Below are positions 1 to 7,875 of a stretch of 10,859 nucleotides of DNA, piece after piece. This DNA comes from Planctomycetota bacterium (GTDB lineage: Bacteria > Planctomycetota > Phycisphaerae > UBA1845 > Fen-1342). Positions within the stretch are counted from its first letter, which is position 1, and each line of letters opens with the position of its first letter. Both the position numbers and the translations under genes were made by a program. The notes below the pieces were generated by a model, which saw only the letters and a program-made list of their open reading frames with translations, searched no databases and was not told the origin of the DNA. The stretch is from assembly GCA_030616465.1 (NCBI GenBank), contig JAUWXH010000021.1:1-10859 (forward strand), in the 5' to 3' direction.

Positions 1-47
1 GCGTTGTAGGCGCGGCTGTGGCATGAGATAGCCGCCGCCGGTCGCCG

Positions 48-1637
48 TCACGGACTTGGAGGTAGTCCGATCGCGGTCAGGTCGTTGCGAATCCAGGTGA
101 TGCGGTCGTTGTTGTCGTCTTCGGTGGAGTCCACCACGGCGACCAGGTCCACGTCGCCGTCCCCGTCCAGGTCGCCGTAGCCCAGCAGGCCGACATCGCC
201 GGGCGCGGCGTAGTCCAGCACAACGAAGCCGGTCCAGGTATCACGGGCGTCGAGCGGGGATTCGAAGTAGCGAATCGCCCCCGCGCTGCAGCCGACGACC
301 AGCTCAAGCGCTGCGTCGTTGTCCACGTCGAGGGCTTTGACGTCGAGCGGTGCGAAAGACTCGAACGTGACGATCGTGTGCGTATCCCAGTCGTATTCGT
401 AGCGGTCGCGCGTGCCGCGGTCGCAGAACTCCACGGTGGGATGTTCAAACAGCATCACCTGCATTTGCTCAGGACCGGTCGCGACCACGTCCGGCCGTCC
501 GTCGCCGGTGAGGTCGGCGATGTCGATGGCAAACGCGTCGCGGACGCTGCCGATACGCCACTGCTTCCAGGGCTCGTCGTCGAACGGCGGGTCCACGTTG
601 GGGCATACGCTGGCGGGGTTTTGGAACCAGGCCACTTGCACGTTATCGTCGGTTCGCGCGGCCGAGACGAGGTCGAGGTCGTCGTCGCCATCCATGTCGT
701 AGACCAGCAGCCCGGCGGCACCCTCGCGATCGAACTCGCTGAGATAGCGCTCGTGGATCCCGACAGTCTCCAGCTCCCAGCCCGCGCCCGTCGTGGCCCC
801 GCCCGGGTTGTGGAAGATTTGCAGCTCGCCGGCCCGGATCTCGATCGGCTCGGCGTTGCTGTTGTCCTTCGGCGTCAGGGTGATTCGGAAATGGCGCGAC
901 GCGACGACGTCGTTATCGCCGTCGCTGTTGAGGTCGGCTATTTCGACGTTGGTGTAGCCTTGCACGAGTTCGATGTCGTACTCGGCCAGGTTGACGGTCG
1001 GCGGCACAACCTGGGCGAGAATGTCCTGGATTTCCTCGTTGGTCAGGATATCGGTGCTTCCCGCCAGGTATTCGAGATCTGGGTCTTCGTGGCCCCACGA
1101 GCGGAGGAGGGCGGTTCGGGCCTCCGGGTCGTTGGGGTCCCAGGGCGGATGCCGGAGATAGACGACGCCGTCCTGGGCCGCCGCAACAATGTCGAGCTGT
1201 CCGTCGCCGTCCATGTCTCCGACGGCGACGTCGGCCAGGTCAATCCAGCGTCCGTTGCCGTCGAGCGTCAGGCTCAGGAAATCGACCACGCCGGGTAAAC
1301 CCTGGCTGAGCAGAATCTGGATCACACCGCCGTTTCCTTGCGCGTATGCCGCGACCGGGTCAATCTTGCCGTCGCCGTTGAAGTCGATCAGCACCGGCGT
1401 GCGTGAGAGGTCATCCACGCGGTAGGTAATTGTGGTGACGGCGGCCCCGTTGGTGAAGGTGCGCTCCTGGATGAGGTTCTCCGTGAACGTGTCGGCGGCG
1501 CTGAATACCCCGGGGGAGGGCGTCTTGCCGCCGGTCTCGGCGAGCGGGAGGAACCAGTAGCTCTCGCAGCCGGCCGGCGAGAGTACCGCAGCCAGGCCGC
1601 ACGCACCAACGAGCAGAGACGATAGGCGTCGCTTCAT
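48..1637 (-). CDS. FG-GAP/VCBS repeat lipoprotein, predicted seven-bladed beta-propeller
   Basis: The 529-residue product starts with a basic, hydrophobic signal segment (residues 1-23) ending in PAGC, so Cys24 is a probable lipidation site. The lipobox is imperfect because Pro sits at -3. Seven Asp-rich calcium-loop motifs follow, starting at residues 85, 141, 235, 314, 375, 437 and 489, for example DMDGDGQLD at 141 and DLDGDGDVD at 489. Each is followed by a hydrophobic strand such as DIVAA or DLVSA, and most repeats close with an aromatic-x-x-P strand (IFHNP, WFQNP, LFEHP, YFESP). This is the FG-GAP/VCBS pattern, which in integrin-like proteins folds as a seven-bladed propeller. The sixth loop (DVDNDAALE) is degenerate. 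The ATG at 1637 has GGAG eight bases upstream. A surface or periplasmic binding or structural role is inferred; no catalytic domain is visible, and the ligand is unknown. It is the last gene in the window, separated from the preceding gene by 198 bases. Confidence 0.9.
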   Translation of the reverse strand: MKRRLSSLLVGACGLAAVLSPAGCESYWFLPLAETGGKTPSPGVFSAADTFTENLIQERTFTNGAAVTTITYRVDDLSRTPVLIDFNGDGKIDPVAAYAQGNGGVIQILLSQGLPGVVDFLSLTLDGNGRWIDLADVAVGDMDGDGQLDIVAAAQDGVVYLRHPPWDPNDPEARTALLRSWGHEDPDLEYLAGSTDILTNEEIQDILAQVVPPTVNLAEYDIELVQGYTNVEIADLNSDGDNDVVASRHFRITLTPKDNSNAEPIEIRAGELQIFHNPGGATTGAGWELETVGIHERYLSEFDREGAAGLLVYDMDGDDDLDLVSAARTDDNVQVAWFQNPASVCPNVDPPFDDEPWKQWRIGSVRDAFAIDIADLTGDGRPDVVATGPEQMQVMLFEHPTVEFCDRGTRDRYEYDWDTHTIVTFESFAPLDVKALDVDNDAALELVVGCSAGAIRYFESPLDARDTWTGFVVLDYAAPGDVGLLGYGDLDGDGDVDLVAVVDSTEDDNNDRITWIRNDLTAIGLPPSP

Positions 1638-1645
1638 GATCAGGG

Positions 1646-1649
1646 CTCC
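1646..1649 (-). promoter_or_regulatory. Ribosome binding site of the VCBS lipoprotein gene
   Basis: GGAG (within GTGGAG on the minus strand) lies eight bases before the ATG at 1637. This supports that start and the full lipoprotein signal peptide. Confidence 0.6.
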
Positions 1650-1772
1650 ACAGTGTCCGGATTGACAGAGCGATTCCGTGTTTATCGGGTCGGCACAACG
1701 GGGCGGGGGCTTTAGACGTTCGGCGCGGATCCGGTGGAAGTGCCTCCTCGTAATTGACTGTTCATTACAATT

Positions 1773-1790
1773 GGTGCGGAGGGAAGCACC
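1773..1790 (-). terminator. Small hairpin downstream of the glycosyltransferase gene, weak terminator candidate
   Basis: A perfect 5-bp inverted repeat GGTGC/GCACC with an 8-base loop lies 46 bases past the stop of the family 9 glycosyltransferase. It is followed in transcription direction by an unusually AT-rich patch (roughly 1750-1772, itself holding a GTAAT/ATTAC repeat) rather than a run of T. A terminator is possible but the missing U-tract makes it doubtful. The rest of the 1638-1835 gap shows no convincing -35/-10 pair; GATAAA near 1681-1686 is the best -10-like match for the lipoprotein gene. Confidence 0.25.
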
Positions 1791-1835
1791 GTCCGGCCGG
1801 TCTGTGGACGTGAATCGGGTTTATGTCGCCCGGAC

Positions 1836-3053
1836 TTACGCCTGGGGCGCTGTCGCGCCGGGCCGGGCTGGGGCGGCTGCCGCCCGGGCGCCCGCTTCCG
1901 GCAAGGCCGTGCCAATTCGTGGGCCGTCGGACGCCCGGCGTCCGAAAACACCCGCTCCGATTTCTCGGACCTGCGCGAAGACGGTTTCCACCGCGAGCCG
2001 CTCCATACATGAGTGGTGGTCGCACGTCCGCAGCCGACAGGGTGAGCATTCGATCGGCGCGGCAACCACGCGAAACGCAGGCTGCGTCCCAGACGCACCT
2101 TCCTTCGGGCAGCGGTACGGCCCGGTGACATCCGGATCGGTCGGGCCGAAGATGGCAACCAGCGGCTTGTTCAGTGCCGCGGCAATGTGCATCGGCCCTG
2201 AGTCGTGACAAATGACACGGTCCGATAGTCCGAGCACGGCGGCCAGCACCCGCAGGCTCGTGCGACCGACGAGGTCAATTACCGGCGAGCGACAGGCGGC
2301 GACAACCCGGTCGGCGAACGGCCGATCCGCCGCCGAGCCGAGCAGGACGCAGCACGGGAGCGATTCCTCGTGCATGCGGTCGATCAGCGCCGCGATACGC
2401 TCCGCCCGCCAGCGCTTGCTCTCCCATCGTGCTCCTGGAATCACCGCCGTGAACGTCTTGACCGGCCGGCCGGCCGCCGTGGTCAGAAGCGTCTTAGCCG
2501 CGCGGATTTCTTCCAGCCGCAGTCCCAGCGGGAACTCGGGGCGATCGGTGCTCAGGCCCAAGGCGGCAACGACGCACAGGTTCTTGTCTACGGCATGACG
2601 CGCATCGGGCGGGCAGCGCACGGGCTGAGTGTAGAATAGCCCCGCGGACTCACGGGCCGCGGCGAACCCGATCCGCCGCTCCGCACCGCTGGCAAAGGCC
2701 AGGAACCCGCTGCGGAACAAGCCCTGAAGATCAACTACCAGGTCGAAACGCCGGCGGCGCAGCTCACGCAGGAAGCGCAGGAAGTCGCCCAACGCGCGGC
2801 CGCTGCGCAGCATTTTCCCGTAGCGCGCCCGATCGAAGACGATTACGTCATCGAGCAGGGGATGTCCGTCGAGCAGCGGGGCAAACGACTTGCTCACCAG
2901 CCAGGCGATGTGGGCGCCTGGATCGGCCCGACGCAGCGCCGTCAGCACCGGCAGCGCATGTACGATGTCCCCCAGCGAGCTGGGCTTGATGATCAGAATG
3001 CGCTTGCCGCTGCTCCGATCGTCCAGTGCCATGTTCTTTTCGCTGCGGGCCAT
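1836..3053 (-). CDS. Glycosyltransferase family 9 (ADP-heptose:LPS heptosyltransferase-like)
   Basis: The product of about 405 residues belongs to the WaaC/WaaF/RfaF family, which transfers heptose from an ADP-sugar to the lipopolysaccharide inner core on the cytoplasmic side of the inner membrane. The N-terminal half opens with KRILIIKPSSLGDIVHALP (about residues 17-35), the family signature, whose Asp corresponds to the proposed catalytic base. The C-terminal half has PGARWESKRW (about 206-215) and the nucleotide-sugar motif HDSGPMHIAAALNKP (about 283-297) followed by AIFGPTDP. A Cys-rich CSPCRLRTCDHHSCM segment (about 336-350) is common in this family. The last 40 or so residues are an Ala/Pro/Arg-rich tail beyond the usual family length of about 350. 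The start is uncertain: TTG at 3056, ATG at 3053 and ATG at 3032 are all in frame, none with a good ribosome site. I use 3053; 3032 would suit the short distance to the family signature. The true acceptor and sugar cannot be read from sequence. Confidence 0.9.
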   Translation of the reverse strand: MARSEKNMALDDRSSGKRILIIKPSSLGDIVHALPVLTALRRADPGAHIAWLVSKSFAPLLDGHPLLDDVIVFDRARYGKMLRSGRALGDFLRFLRELRRRRFDLVVDLQGLFRSGFLAFASGAERRIGFAAARESAGLFYTQPVRCPPDARHAVDKNLCVVAALGLSTDRPEFPLGLRLEEIRAAKTLLTTAAGRPVKTFTAVIPGARWESKRWRAERIAALIDRMHEESLPCCVLLGSAADRPFADRVVAACRSPVIDLVGRTSLRVLAAVLGLSDRVICHDSGPMHIAAALNKPLVAIFGPTDPDVTGPYRCPKEGASGTQPAFRVVAAPIECSPCRLRTCDHHSCMERLAVETVFAQVREIGAGVFGRRASDGPRIGTALPEAGARAAAAPARPGATAPQA

Positions 3054-3061
3054 CAAGCAGG

Positions 3062-3067
3062 AGTATA
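3062..3067 (-). promoter_or_regulatory. Possible -10 box before the glycosyltransferase gene
   Basis: TATACT (five of six matches to TATAAT) lies on the minus strand just upstream of the possible starts at 3056/3053. No good -35 hexamer is found 16-18 bases further up, inside the end of the permease gene. If used, transcription would begin near 3055, making the 3053 start practically leaderless or favouring the ATG at 3032. The gene could equally be read through from the efflux operon. Confidence 0.25.
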
Positions 3068-3079
3068 GCGTTTACTCGC

Positions 3080-6000
3080 TCAGTCGGGTTTGCTGCCGCT
3101 CGGCGCGGCTGCCGGCGCTGCGCCACGCACACGGCGCGTCAGGCGGTCCCGCAGATCGACCATCACGCCGAGCACGCTCGGCACGATGATCAAGGTGCCG
3201 ATGGTGGCGACTATCAGACCGCCGAGCATGACGGAGGCCAGTCCGCGGTAGAGTTCGCTGCCGGCCCCGGGGAACAAGGCCAGCGGCAGTTGCCCGAAGA
3301 AGGTCGTCAGGCTGGTCATGAGCACCGGCCGCACACGGATGCGCACGGCCTCGCGGATCGCCTGACGAGCGGGCATCCCGGCCTCACGCATGTGAATCAG
3401 CGACTGGTTCACCAGCAGAATCGCATTGTTGACCACCATGCCGACCAGAATCACGAAGCCGAGGAACGTCAGCACGTCGAGCTGCTGTACCGGCTGATAC
3501 GTCGTCAGCAGCGTGCCCTGGTGCGCTACCCAGAGCCCGAAGAAGCCGCCGAGGATCGCCAGTGGCAGGCTGAACATGATGACAAACGGATACATCCAGC
3601 TCTCATACAGCGCCGCCATCAGCAGATACACGATGACGACCGACAGGAAGAAGCGGCTTCCGATCAGATTGACCAGCGTCGTCGGCGACCAGCCCTTCCA
3701 CTCGCCGATCATCGCGCTGCGGGCGGCCACCAGCTTGTCGGCGTTGCCGGTCAGGCTGATCAGCACGCTCGGGTCGATCTGACCGGACGCGCGTAGCTCC
3801 GGCTCGATCTCCTCCTTGATCTGCCGGATGACGGCTTCGAGGGCCATCGCCTCCGGCGGGCGCACCTCGAGCGTGACGGCCCGCTGGCGCTCGACGTGGT
3901 TGATCTGCTCCAGGGCGGTCGTGTCGAGCAATTTGACCGCGGAGGTCAACGGGACGATGTTGCCGGCGGGCGCGTAGACCGGCACCTGGCCGATGTTCTG
4001 CGTGGACGTCCCCCGCTGACCTTTGACATACAGCGAGATGTCGATCGTCTCGCCGCCGGCCTCGCGGTAATCACCCACGTACGCGCCGTCCACGCACGCC
4101 TCGACGATCAGGCCGACGTCAATAACGCTCAAGCCGAGGTCGGCGGCCCGCTCGCGGTCGGGCACGATCCGCAGTTCCGGCCGGCCCAGGTTGAAATTCC
4201 GGGGTGACGGCAGCGGCTGACCAAACGCCTCGTCGCAGACCTTGTACGTTGCCGTCGCGGCCGCGGTGACCTTCTCGAGGTCATCGCCGCGAATCTGGAG
4301 CTCGGCGGTGTTGCCGCCGCCGAACGAGAAGAGCTGCGCCTGGAGGATAACCGGCAGCACGCCGGGGATGCGCGCCCCGGCCGTCTCGAACAGGCGCACC
4401 AGCGGCTTGACGCGCGCCGGGTCGCGGCTCGACGCGCCCATGAAGCACCCGCCGCGGAACGAAACGAAAAAGAAGCTGTCAATCAGCGGCGGCGGCGTGA
4501 GCCACTCGCGGCGGGCGCGATTGCGTTCCAGCCAGCCCAGCTTGTTGTCGGGGCTGTCCACGAGCTCGGGGATTCCGCCGGCGGCAATGCGCGCCTGAAC
4601 CTGCTCGACCCACTGCCGGTCGAGCTGCTCGTTCTCGGGCGAGCCAGGCTCGACCTCCCAGTACGGACGGACGACCTCCTCGATGGTGAAGGCCATTCGC
4701 CGGAATTCGTCGAGGCTATAGCCCGGCGGGGTGAGCAGCATGCCGAAGACCAGGTTGCGATTCCCGGCGGGCAGATACGTCGCGTCCGGGACCAATGCTC
4801 GCGCCAACCCGAACGCGCCGCCGACAACGGCAACGATTACCGCCACGCGGACAAGCGGGGCACCGTTGAGCCGATCGACGAGCCCAGCGATCGCGCCGGC
4901 AATGTGCCCCCCGCTCTTCCTCCGTGGCCCGGTAGCTTCGTGGCTTCGCGGCTGTCTGCCCAGCAGTCGCGCCGCAAGCGTGGGAATCACCGTCACGGAC
5001 ACGATCAGCGACAGCCCGACGGCCGTCGCCGTGGCGATGCTGATGTCGCGGAAAAGCTGACCGGCCTCCTCTCGTATGAAGATGACCGGGATGAACACCG
5101 CCATCGTCGTCAGCGTGCTGGCCAGCACCGCCGCCCAGACTTCCTTCACCCCGTCCAGCGCGGCCGACATGGCGTCCTTGCCCATTTGCCGATGGCGGTA
5201 GATGTTCTCGAGCACCACGATCGCGCTGTCCACGACCATGCCGACGGCGAAGGCTATTCCCGCCAGCGAGATCACATTGAGCGTGCGGCCCAGCCCGGCG
5301 ACCACCATGAACGTGCCGATGACCGCGATGGGGATCGCCAGCGCGACGGCCAGCGTGGCCCGCCAGTTGCGCAAAAAGAGCATGAGCACCGTGATGGCGA
5401 AGGCCCCGCCGAACATGATGTTGTTCCGCACCATCGCGATCGACTGTGTGATGTAAAGCGTCTCGTCATAGACCTGCTTCAGCTCGAGCCGCAGCTTGCG
5501 CGCCTTGAGCACCTCTTCGTTGACGCGCCGGACAGCGTCTTTGACGCCGCGCATGACCTTGAGCACGTTCGTGCCGACCTCACGTCGCACCGGGAAGGCC
5601 AGCACGAATTGCCCCTTGCTGCGGACAAACGATAGCGGCTTCTTGTAGCTCAGCTCGACTTCCGCCACGTCGCGAACGTAGACCGGGCCCCCTTCCGCGT
5701 AGGCCACGACCGTATCCAGCACCTCCTCGGTCGATTCGTACTGACCGACCGTGCGGATGGTGTAGTCCCGTTTGCCCTGCGTGCGCGTGCCGGCTGAGAT
5801 GTTCTCGTTCTGCCGTCGTAGAGCCGCCACGACCTGACCGAAAGTCAGCCCGCGGGCGGCCAGTTCGCCGGCGTCCACGCGCACCTGCACCTCGCGCTCC
5901 ATGCCCCCATAGACATCCACCGACGCCACGCCCGGCACGCGGTCGAGGTAAGGTTTGATGTTGTCTTCAGCGAAGTCGCGCAGCTTGCGAACCTCTTCGC

Positions 6001-6451
6001 CGGCTGACTCGTCCTCGGAGAGAAGCACGATCCAGGCGATGGGCCGGTCCACGGCGGGGTCCGCGGCTTCCACCGTCGGCTGGTCCACCTCCAACGGATA
6101 CCCGGTAACCTGCCGCAGCTTGTCGTTCACGTCGCGCAGGGCGGCGTCTTTGCCAACGTCGGCGTAGAACTCCAGCACGATCTGACCGGAATTGTCGCGC
6201 GAGGCGCTGGTCATCTCCCGCAGACCTTTGACGCTGCGGAGCATCTCCTCCTGGCGGTCGATGATCTCCTCTTCGATCTCCTGCGGATTGGCCCCCGTCC
6301 AACGTGTCTGGACCACGATCACCGGCACGTCCACATTAGGCGTGAGCTGGATGGGAATCGCCAGCAGCGACAGCAGTCCGAACAATACGATCAGTAGCAC
6401 CCCGACCGAGACGCCCACCGGCCGGCTCAGACATAGACGAATCAGGTTCAC
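3080..6451 (-). CDS. RND-family efflux permease, HAE1/AcrB type
   Basis: At 1123 residues this is an inner-membrane, proton-driven RND pump subunit expected to act as a trimer. TM1 is at about 9-32 (after the amphipathic MNLIRLCLSRP), with IPIQLTPNVDVPVI leading into the first porter domain and its GVASVDVYGG motif (174-183). TM2-TM6 span about 340-497, TM7 about 533-553, the second large periplasmic loop about 556-920, and TM8-TM12 about 933-1098. Typical segments are GMVVDSAIVVLENIYRHR (404-421) in TM4 and RPVLMTSLTTFFGQLPLAL (1041-1059). The AcrB relay pair Asp407-Asp408 reads Asp408-Ser409 here, and AcrB Lys940 is replaced by Asn1008 in NNAILLVN. AcrB has 1049 residues; much of the extra length is around 600-675. 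The GTG start overlaps the adaptor stop (GTGA) and has AAGGAG ten bases upstream. Substrate unknown; no methionine set typical of CusA metal exporters is evident. Confidence 0.96.
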   Translation of the reverse strand: MNLIRLCLSRPVGVSVGVLLIVLFGLLSLLAIPIQLTPNVDVPVIVVQTRWTGANPQEIEEEIIDRQEEMLRSVKGLREMTSASRDNSGQIVLEFYADVGKDAALRDVNDKLRQVTGYPLEVDQPTVEAADPAVDRPIAWIVLLSEDESAGEEVRKLRDFAEDNIKPYLDRVPGVASVDVYGGMEREVQVRVDAGELAARGLTFGQVVAALRRQNENISAGTRTQGKRDYTIRTVGQYESTEEVLDTVVAYAEGGPVYVRDVAEVELSYKKPLSFVRSKGQFVLAFPVRREVGTNVLKVMRGVKDAVRRVNEEVLKARKLRLELKQVYDETLYITQSIAMVRNNIMFGGAFAITVLMLFLRNWRATLAVALAIPIAVIGTFMVVAGLGRTLNVISLAGIAFAVGMVVDSAIVVLENIYRHRQMGKDAMSAALDGVKEVWAAVLASTLTTMAVFIPVIFIREEAGQLFRDISIATATAVGLSLIVSVTVIPTLAARLLGRQPRSHEATGPRRKSGGHIAGAIAGLVDRLNGAPLVRVAVIVAVVGGAFGLARALVPDATYLPAGNRNLVFGMLLTPPGYSLDEFRRMAFTIEEVVRPYWEVEPGSPENEQLDRQWVEQVQARIAAGGIPELVDSPDNKLGWLERNRARREWLTPPPLIDSFFFVSFRGGCFMGASSRDPARVKPLVRLFETAGARIPGVLPVILQAQLFSFGGGNTAELQIRGDDLEKVTAAATATYKVCDEAFGQPLPSPRNFNLGRPELRIVPDRERAADLGLSVIDVGLIVEACVDGAYVGDYREAGGETIDISLYVKGQRGTSTQNIGQVPVYAPAGNIVPLTSAVKLLDTTALEQINHVERQRAVTLEVRPPEAMALEAVIRQIKEEIEPELRASGQIDPSVLISLTGNADKLVAARSAMIGEWKGWSPTTLVNLIGSRFFLSVVIVYLLMAALYESWMYPFVIMFSLPLAILGGFFGLWVAHQGTLLTTYQPVQQLDVLTFLGFVILVGMVVNNAILLVNQSLIHMREAGMPARQAIREAVRIRVRPVLMTSLTTFFGQLPLALFPGAGSELYRGLASVMLGGLIVATIGTLIIVPSVLGVMVDLRDRLTRRVRGAAPAAAPSGSKPD

Positions 6452-7737
6452 CGCGGTCGAGCTCCTTGAGCGGGACGCGTCGTCGGCTGGGAGGTCGTCA
6501 GTGGCGTTGGGATGACCGGCGTGGGGCCGTAGAGGCGTTCGTTCGCACGGCAGACCACCAGATCCCCGGCACGAACGCTGCTCCCCTGTATCTCGATCTC
6601 TTCGCCCGATTCCAGCCCCGTATTGACCGGGACCGGAATCGCCATCTTTTCGCCCCGCGGACCGGGGCGAATCACGAAGACCTGTTTGCCGGCGCCGCCG
6701 GCTACGATTGCATCCTTGCTTACCATCAAACGCTTGCCGGGCGGACCCGCCGGCACATGCACCCAGACGAACATGCCTGGCAGCAGCGTATGATCGGCGT
6801 TGGGCAGGTCGATCTCGATCGGAAACGTGCGGGCTGCCGGCGCGGCGCGCGGAATCACGCGCGAAATAGTCGCCGACTGTATCCGCCCGAAGGCTTCGAT
6901 CTCTACCGTTGCCGCCTCCCCAGCGCGGGCGAAGCGGATCGCGCTCTCCGGCATGTCTGCGCGGGCTTTCACTGTCTCAATCGCCACCACCTCGCACACC
7001 GCGCTGCCGGCCTCGATCCACTCTCCCACCTCCGTCCGCTTGGCCACCACGAACCCGTCGAACGGCGCCCGAATCTGGGTCTTCTCCAGGTCGCGTTCCG
7101 AGCGGCGCATGACCGCCTCCTGTCCCGCCACCTCGTAACGGGCCCGGGCAATCTCTTCCGGCCGCGGCCCGTTCTCGGCCTGCTCGAGGGCGGCCTGGTT
7201 TTGTGACAGTCGCCGCTTGGCCGCCAAGTACTCCATTTCAGTGTCGTGCCTTTCCTTCTCGCTGCTCTGGCTTCGCTCGAAGAGTGCCACGACGCGCTGG
7301 CGCTCGAACTCCCATTTTTGGTAGAGCGCCGTGGCTTCTTCGACGGCGGCCCTGAGGCGCCGTAATTCCTCCGGCCGGGTACCGTTCTCCAGCTCCTCCA
7401 ATCGAGCCCGCAGGCTTCCCAGCCGGGCGCGGGCCTCCTCCAGCCGCAGGCGGGCCGTGGTGGGGTCACAGCGGCAGATCACCGCGCCTTGCGTCAGGAA
7501 TTGACCTTCGCGCGCGCTGAAGGTTACGACCACGCCCGGCACCTCGGCGGCGACCACGGCGCTTCGGTCGGCCAGAAGCGTCCCGACCAGCTTGATCGAG
7601 GCGGCGATCTCACGCTCGACGACCGGCGTGACGGCCACCGGCATCGGCCCGGTGGCCTGGCCCAGCGCCATGTCCGCCGCCAGCACGTTCACCAGCATGG
7701 CGCAAAGCCATCTCTTACCGTGGGTAAGTTCGGTCAT
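6448..7737 (-). CDS. RND efflux periplasmic adaptor (HlyD/AcrA family membrane fusion protein)
   Basis: The 429-residue product links an inner-membrane pump to an outer-membrane channel. The N-terminus has a hydrophobic export segment with probable cleavage after ALG at about residue 26; no lipobox Cys is seen. The two lipoyl half-motifs are AEVPGVVVTFSAREGQFLTQG (64-84) and IRAPFDGFVVAKRTEVGEW (222-240). Between them lies a charged helical hairpin (about 93-219) with two ENG-x-RPEE elements (118-124 and 188-194), as in HlyD_D23/YbhG-type adaptors. The hairpin tip keeps R148-x3-L152-x6-S159, matching the spacing of the TolC-docking R/L/S motif of AcrA and MacA. A beta-barrel domain follows (about 256-330), then a membrane-proximal domain (331-400) and a Pro/Thr-rich tail. 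It is the first gene of the efflux pair and overlaps the permease by four bases. The ATG at 7737 has only a weak GAGAG element upstream. Confidence 0.94.
   Translation of the reverse strand: MTELTHGKRWLCAMLVNVLAADMALGQATGPMPVAVTPVVEREIAASIKLVGTLLADRSAVVAAEVPGVVVTFSAREGQFLTQGAVICRCDPTTARLRLEEARARLGSLRARLEELENGTRPEELRRLRAAVEEATALYQKWEFERQRVVALFERSQSSEKERHDTEMEYLAAKRRLSQNQAALEQAENGPRPEEIARARYEVAGQEAVMRRSERDLEKTQIRAPFDGFVVAKRTEVGEWIEAGSAVCEVVAIETVKARADMPESAIRFARAGEAATVEIEAFGRIQSATISRVIPRAAPAARTFPIEIDLPNADHTLLPGMFVWVHVPAGPPGKRLMVSKDAIVAGGAGKQVFVIRPGPRGEKMAIPVPVNTGLESGEEIEIQGSSVRAGDLVVCRANERLYGPTPVIPTPLTTSQPTTRPAQGARPR
6462..6467 (-). promoter_or_regulatory. Ribosome binding site inside the adaptor gene for the RND permease
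   Basis: AAGGAG on the minus strand, ten bases before the GTG at 6451 and inside the last codons of the adaptor gene. It fixes the non-ATG start and, with the 4-base GTGA stop/start overlap, points to coupled translation of the two pump subunits. Confidence 0.75.
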
Positions 7738-7797
7738 AGTTAGCTCTCAAAGCCGCTGTTGTTCGGGATCGCACGCGAGGCCCGCAGAACACACAAC

Positions 7798-7826
7798 ATA
7801 TTAAGCCGATTGTGCCTGCCGGACAA
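7798..7826 (-). promoter_or_regulatory. Weak candidate promoter for the RND efflux operon
   Basis: In the 138-base gap between dapF and the adaptor gene, the minus strand shows TTGTCC (7826-7821), a 17-base spacer and TAATAT (7803-7798). The -35 matches TTGACA at four of six positions and the -10 matches poorly, but this is the most AT-rich part of the gap and would give a leader of about 50 bases. A second TTGACC at 7865-7860 has no matching -10. No operator-like palindrome or adjacent regulator gene is visible. Confidence 0.3.
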
Positions 7827-7875
7827 CGGCGTACATGTGTCTCCGCAGAGCTGACGTCCGGTCAAGGGTTGGTCG

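Noticed and set aside
1..47. Possible terminator after the VCBS lipoprotein gene (GCGGCT at 12-17 and AGCCGC at 30-35)
   Set aside because: Six base pairs with a 12-base loop and no T-run is too weak in such GC-rich sequence.
378..1298. 306-codon plus-strand frame opposite the VCBS lipoprotein gene
   Set aside because: Its repeated Val/Asp/Gly pattern is the mirror of the Asp-rich repeats on the other strand, not an independent protein.
3026..5635. Plus-strand frames of about 250 codons (3026-3796, 4904-5635) opposite the RND permease
   Set aside because: Gln/Arg/His-rich antisense products of a well-recognised gene, with no domain seen.
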